In this document: piece by piece, positions 8,441-10,015 of the stretch
Layout of the letters: each line of letters begins with the position of its first letter
Numbering within the stretch: position 1 is the stretch's first letter
NCBI GenBank assembly: GCA_004151065.3
Contig: NWUY0300008824.1
Location: 17,044 to 27,058 of the forward strand
Direction of reading: 5' to 3'
From: Larix sibirica
Taxonomy: Eukaryota > Streptophyta > Pinopsida > Pinales > Pinaceae
DNA length: 10,015 bases
Position numbers and translations under genes: made by a program
Notes under the pieces: generated by a model
Told to the model about the DNA's origin: nothing
Databases searched by the model: none
Seen by the model: the letters and a program-made list of their open reading frames with translations, nothing else

Positions 8441-9088
8441 AAAATTGTCCTGCATGGGGTTTAGTCCCCATCAAGTCCCTTGTTTGATTCCAACGGGTTT
8501 CTTGTGTCTTATTGACCAATTAAACCCCACTACACTACACCATGTAACACCTTGTTTTTTACCCCATTATGTAATTAATTATGTAACGATGTTAGGGCTA
8601 GAAGCTAGATATAAATGGTCTAGGATGGTCAGATGTATTGTAATGATGTACAATGACATTTAATATAAAACCCTAATGGTTGCATATGAAGAAGGATGAA
8701 GAAGAAATGGGGGCTATGATTCCAAAAGTAGAGGAAGTGAAAGGATTTTAAGGGGGAGATGACCCTAGTGACTTATTTATCTAATTCATGATCCCTTTTT
8801 GAAATCTTAGAAGGTGATTTTATCCTAAGGTCATCGAAGGCATGTTTATGAGAGTAACTTAAAATTAGCCTTAATTTTATTATTATCCCAAGTTGGGATT
8901 AAGAGGGAAAAGTAGGCTCCTCTTGAGTGCCACATGGAAAGATGAAGCCATGCATATATAATGTGAGAACTAAGTTAGACGCTCATTCATTCTAGCATGT
9001 CAAAGATTCTAGCATTCTAGTTATCATTCTAACCATCTTAGATGGTGCTTGTGAGAGAAAACGTGGCCTACAACTAGGGTCCATGGAG
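8441..9088. other. Right flank with promoter-like elements, no supported gene
   Basis: The 72-codon open frame at 8445-8663 has no recognisable domain and is probably chance. A TATA-like string TATATAAT lies at 8955-8962. About 30 bases downstream begin short repeats of ATTCTAGCAT (8989-8998 and 9006-9015), followed by ATTCTA at 9014 and 9026. TGTAACACC at 8544-8552 resembles a common LTR start, but no matching LTR end, primer-binding site or second copy is seen. This may be an old LTR or leader region. Confidence 0.45.
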
Positions 9089-9261
9089 TCCCAACATGGA
9101 GACTCTCTGATCGGATTGTGTTAGAGCACTAGAAGGGAATGTGAATAGACTGAGGGATTGCATGCATAGAAGGGGGTTTCATTCATTGTGTTGTTCAAGA
9201 TGATGAGGGATGAGTGTTATTGGATTGGGATGACTATAGAGGGGGTTTGGATCTAGATATT
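9089..9261. repeat. Diverged tandem repeat, unit 1 (about 173 bp)
   Basis: Unit 1 aligns to the next unit at a constant offset of 173 bases. TCCCAACAtGGAGA at 9089 pairs with the segment at 9262, and ATTCATTGTGTTGTTCAAG at 9181 pairs with ATTCCTTATGTTGTGCAAG at 9354. The shared core also contains AGAAGGGAATGTGAATAG against GAAAGGGAATTGGAATAG. Divergence is high, so the duplication is old. Confidence 0.75.
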
Positions 9262-9434
9262 TCCCAACACAGAGATTCCTTGGTCGACATTTGTTGCAGA
9301 ACTGAAAGGGAATTGGAATAGCCCAAGGGATTGGTTATAGAGAAGGGGATTCCATTCCTTATGTTGTGCAAGTTGATGGGGAAGGACTACTAAGAATTGG
9401 TATAGTTTAAGAGTGGATTTCACATTAGATATGT
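9262..9434. repeat. Diverged tandem repeat, unit 2 (about 173 bp)
   Basis: This is the second unit of the tandem duplication. It begins TCCCAACACAGAGATTCC and includes AAGGGATTGG and AGAAGGGGATTCC, each with a counterpart 173 bases upstream. Similarity fades after about 9434 and no third clear copy follows. The minus-strand frame across it (9253-9507) has no recognisable domain. Confidence 0.75.
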
Positions 9435-9538
9435 GTCTAAGCTTTGACCATTTCATCTGTTTTGAGGGATAAATTTTTGGTTGAGTGGAAGACTTGGGAA
9501 ACTTCACCCCTTGTGGACTAATATCCCTAGCTCAAGGA

Positions 9539-9575
9539 TGGCCTCTATCATGGAAAGAAAAGATGTGACAGAGTG
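9539..9575. repeat. Dispersed direct repeat, copy A
   Basis: TGGCCTCTATCATGGAAAGA and the following GTGACAGAGTG align with 9897-9940. The two copies are 358 bases apart at their starts and 365 at their ends, which implies a small indel. The spacing is close to twice the 173-base period nearby, but not exact. Confidence 0.5.
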
Positions 9576-9896
9576 CCTAGATCTAGTAGGATCATCCTTC
9601 ATTTACAACCAGTTGGAGGAATTTAAAAGATAAGTTTCTAATTTTGTCATGAAAGGCATGTTTATATTTCCTATTACGTATTTGTTAAATTCATTGTTTA
9701 TGGAAATGTATGTGTGCATGGATTTCATAATCATTGTATGGATGCATTCATGGTAGGAATGCTTACATGTTTTAGAATGGGGATTTTAGTTTAATTTACT
9801 GCTGTAAGCGTACTCCCATTGTGAAAATGTTATAGCTAGCCATATAATTTGAAATTGGTATTAGGGATTAATTCCATGGTGAAATTGAGTATCTTG

Positions 9897-9940
9897 TGGT
9901 CTCTATAGTGGAAAGAGGTCGTCGAGTACATGGCAGAGTG
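9897..9940. repeat. Dispersed direct repeat, copy B
   Basis: TGGTCTCTATAGTGGAAAGA and the following CATGGCAGAGTG align with copy A at 9539-9575. About seven extra bases lie in the middle. Confidence 0.5.
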
Positions 9941-10015
9941 TTATAAAAGCTACAATCAGGGTATTTTTTAAGGATTCTAATATTATACTTAAGTATAGTA
10001 TCCTAGGCGATTATT

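Larger units (their letters stand above)
9435..10015. other. Right flank end, no gene seen
   Basis: No coding or RNA gene is recognised. The stretch contains two related segments (9539-9575 and 9897-9940) and a perfect 14-base palindrome, TATACTTAAGTATA, at 9984-9997. Base composition and phrasing resemble the preceding tandem repeat, so this may be the same old repetitive element. Confidence 0.55.

Noticed and set aside
8544-8552. TGTAACACC as the start of an LTR
   Set aside because: No matching CA end, second copy, primer-binding site or target duplication could be found in the window.
8445-8663. 72-codon open frame in the right flank
   Set aside because: It is short, has no recognisable domain and no supporting context. 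It is consistent with chance.
9253-9507. 84-codon minus-strand frame across the tandem repeat
   Set aside because: It overlaps old repetitive DNA, shows no domain, and the other repeat unit does not keep the frame open.
9984-9997. Perfect 14-base palindrome TATACTTAAGTATA
   Set aside because: It is AT-rich and short, and no associated gene or stem-loop function is evident.
1-10008. GCCTAGGAT at 1-9 is the reverse complement of 10000-10008, suggesting terminal inverted repeats
   Set aside because: The match is only nine bases and includes the palindrome CCTAGG. The window edges are arbitrary, so it is coincidental.

Overview
This window looks like nuclear DNA from a land plant, probably a repeat-rich genome such as a conifer or other gymnosperm. 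It is AT-rich and shows no bacterial operon layout. Its main occupant is a decayed plant L1-type LINE (non-LTR retrotransposon) on the + strand. The plant assignment rests on the LINE architecture: ORF1 with DUF4283 and a CCHC knuckle, then endonuclease, reverse transcriptase, zf-RVT and a C-terminal RNase H. The gymnosperm suggestion comes from remembered family resemblance and is tentative.

Layout: 1-642 is left flank without a recognisable gene. 643-664 and 7907-7928 form an imperfect direct repeat (21 of 22 bases), read here as the target-site duplication. Between them lies one near-complete LINE of about 7.2 kb: 5' leader (665-959), ORF1 pseudogene (960-2325), ORF2 pseudogene (2325-6646), an unexplained third reading frame (6627-7523), 3' UTR (7524-7903) and a short A tail (7904-7911). 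From 7929 to the end is right flank: an AT-rich stretch, a stretch with promoter-like sequence but no supported gene, a diverged tandem repeat with a period of about 173 bp (9089-9434), and a second pair of related segments about 360 bp apart.

In an active element ORF1 would bind the RNA. The ORF2 endonuclease would nick the target, the reverse transcriptase would copy the RNA, and RNase H would remove the template. Nothing here can do this now. ORF2 changes frame at least eight times, both ORFs carry many stops, and several catalytic positions are replaced (endonuclease Asp to Tyr, RT motif A Asp to Asn, RNase H Glu to Lys and Asp to Asn).

The three observations most worth following are these. 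The ORF1/ORF2 junction reads TAATGA, the stop-start hexamer known from translational coupling in the SART1 LINE. A frame of about 299 codons with only two stops lies downstream of RNase H. The insertion boundaries are still legible despite heavy decay of the body. No functional gene, tRNA, rRNA or CRISPR was seen.
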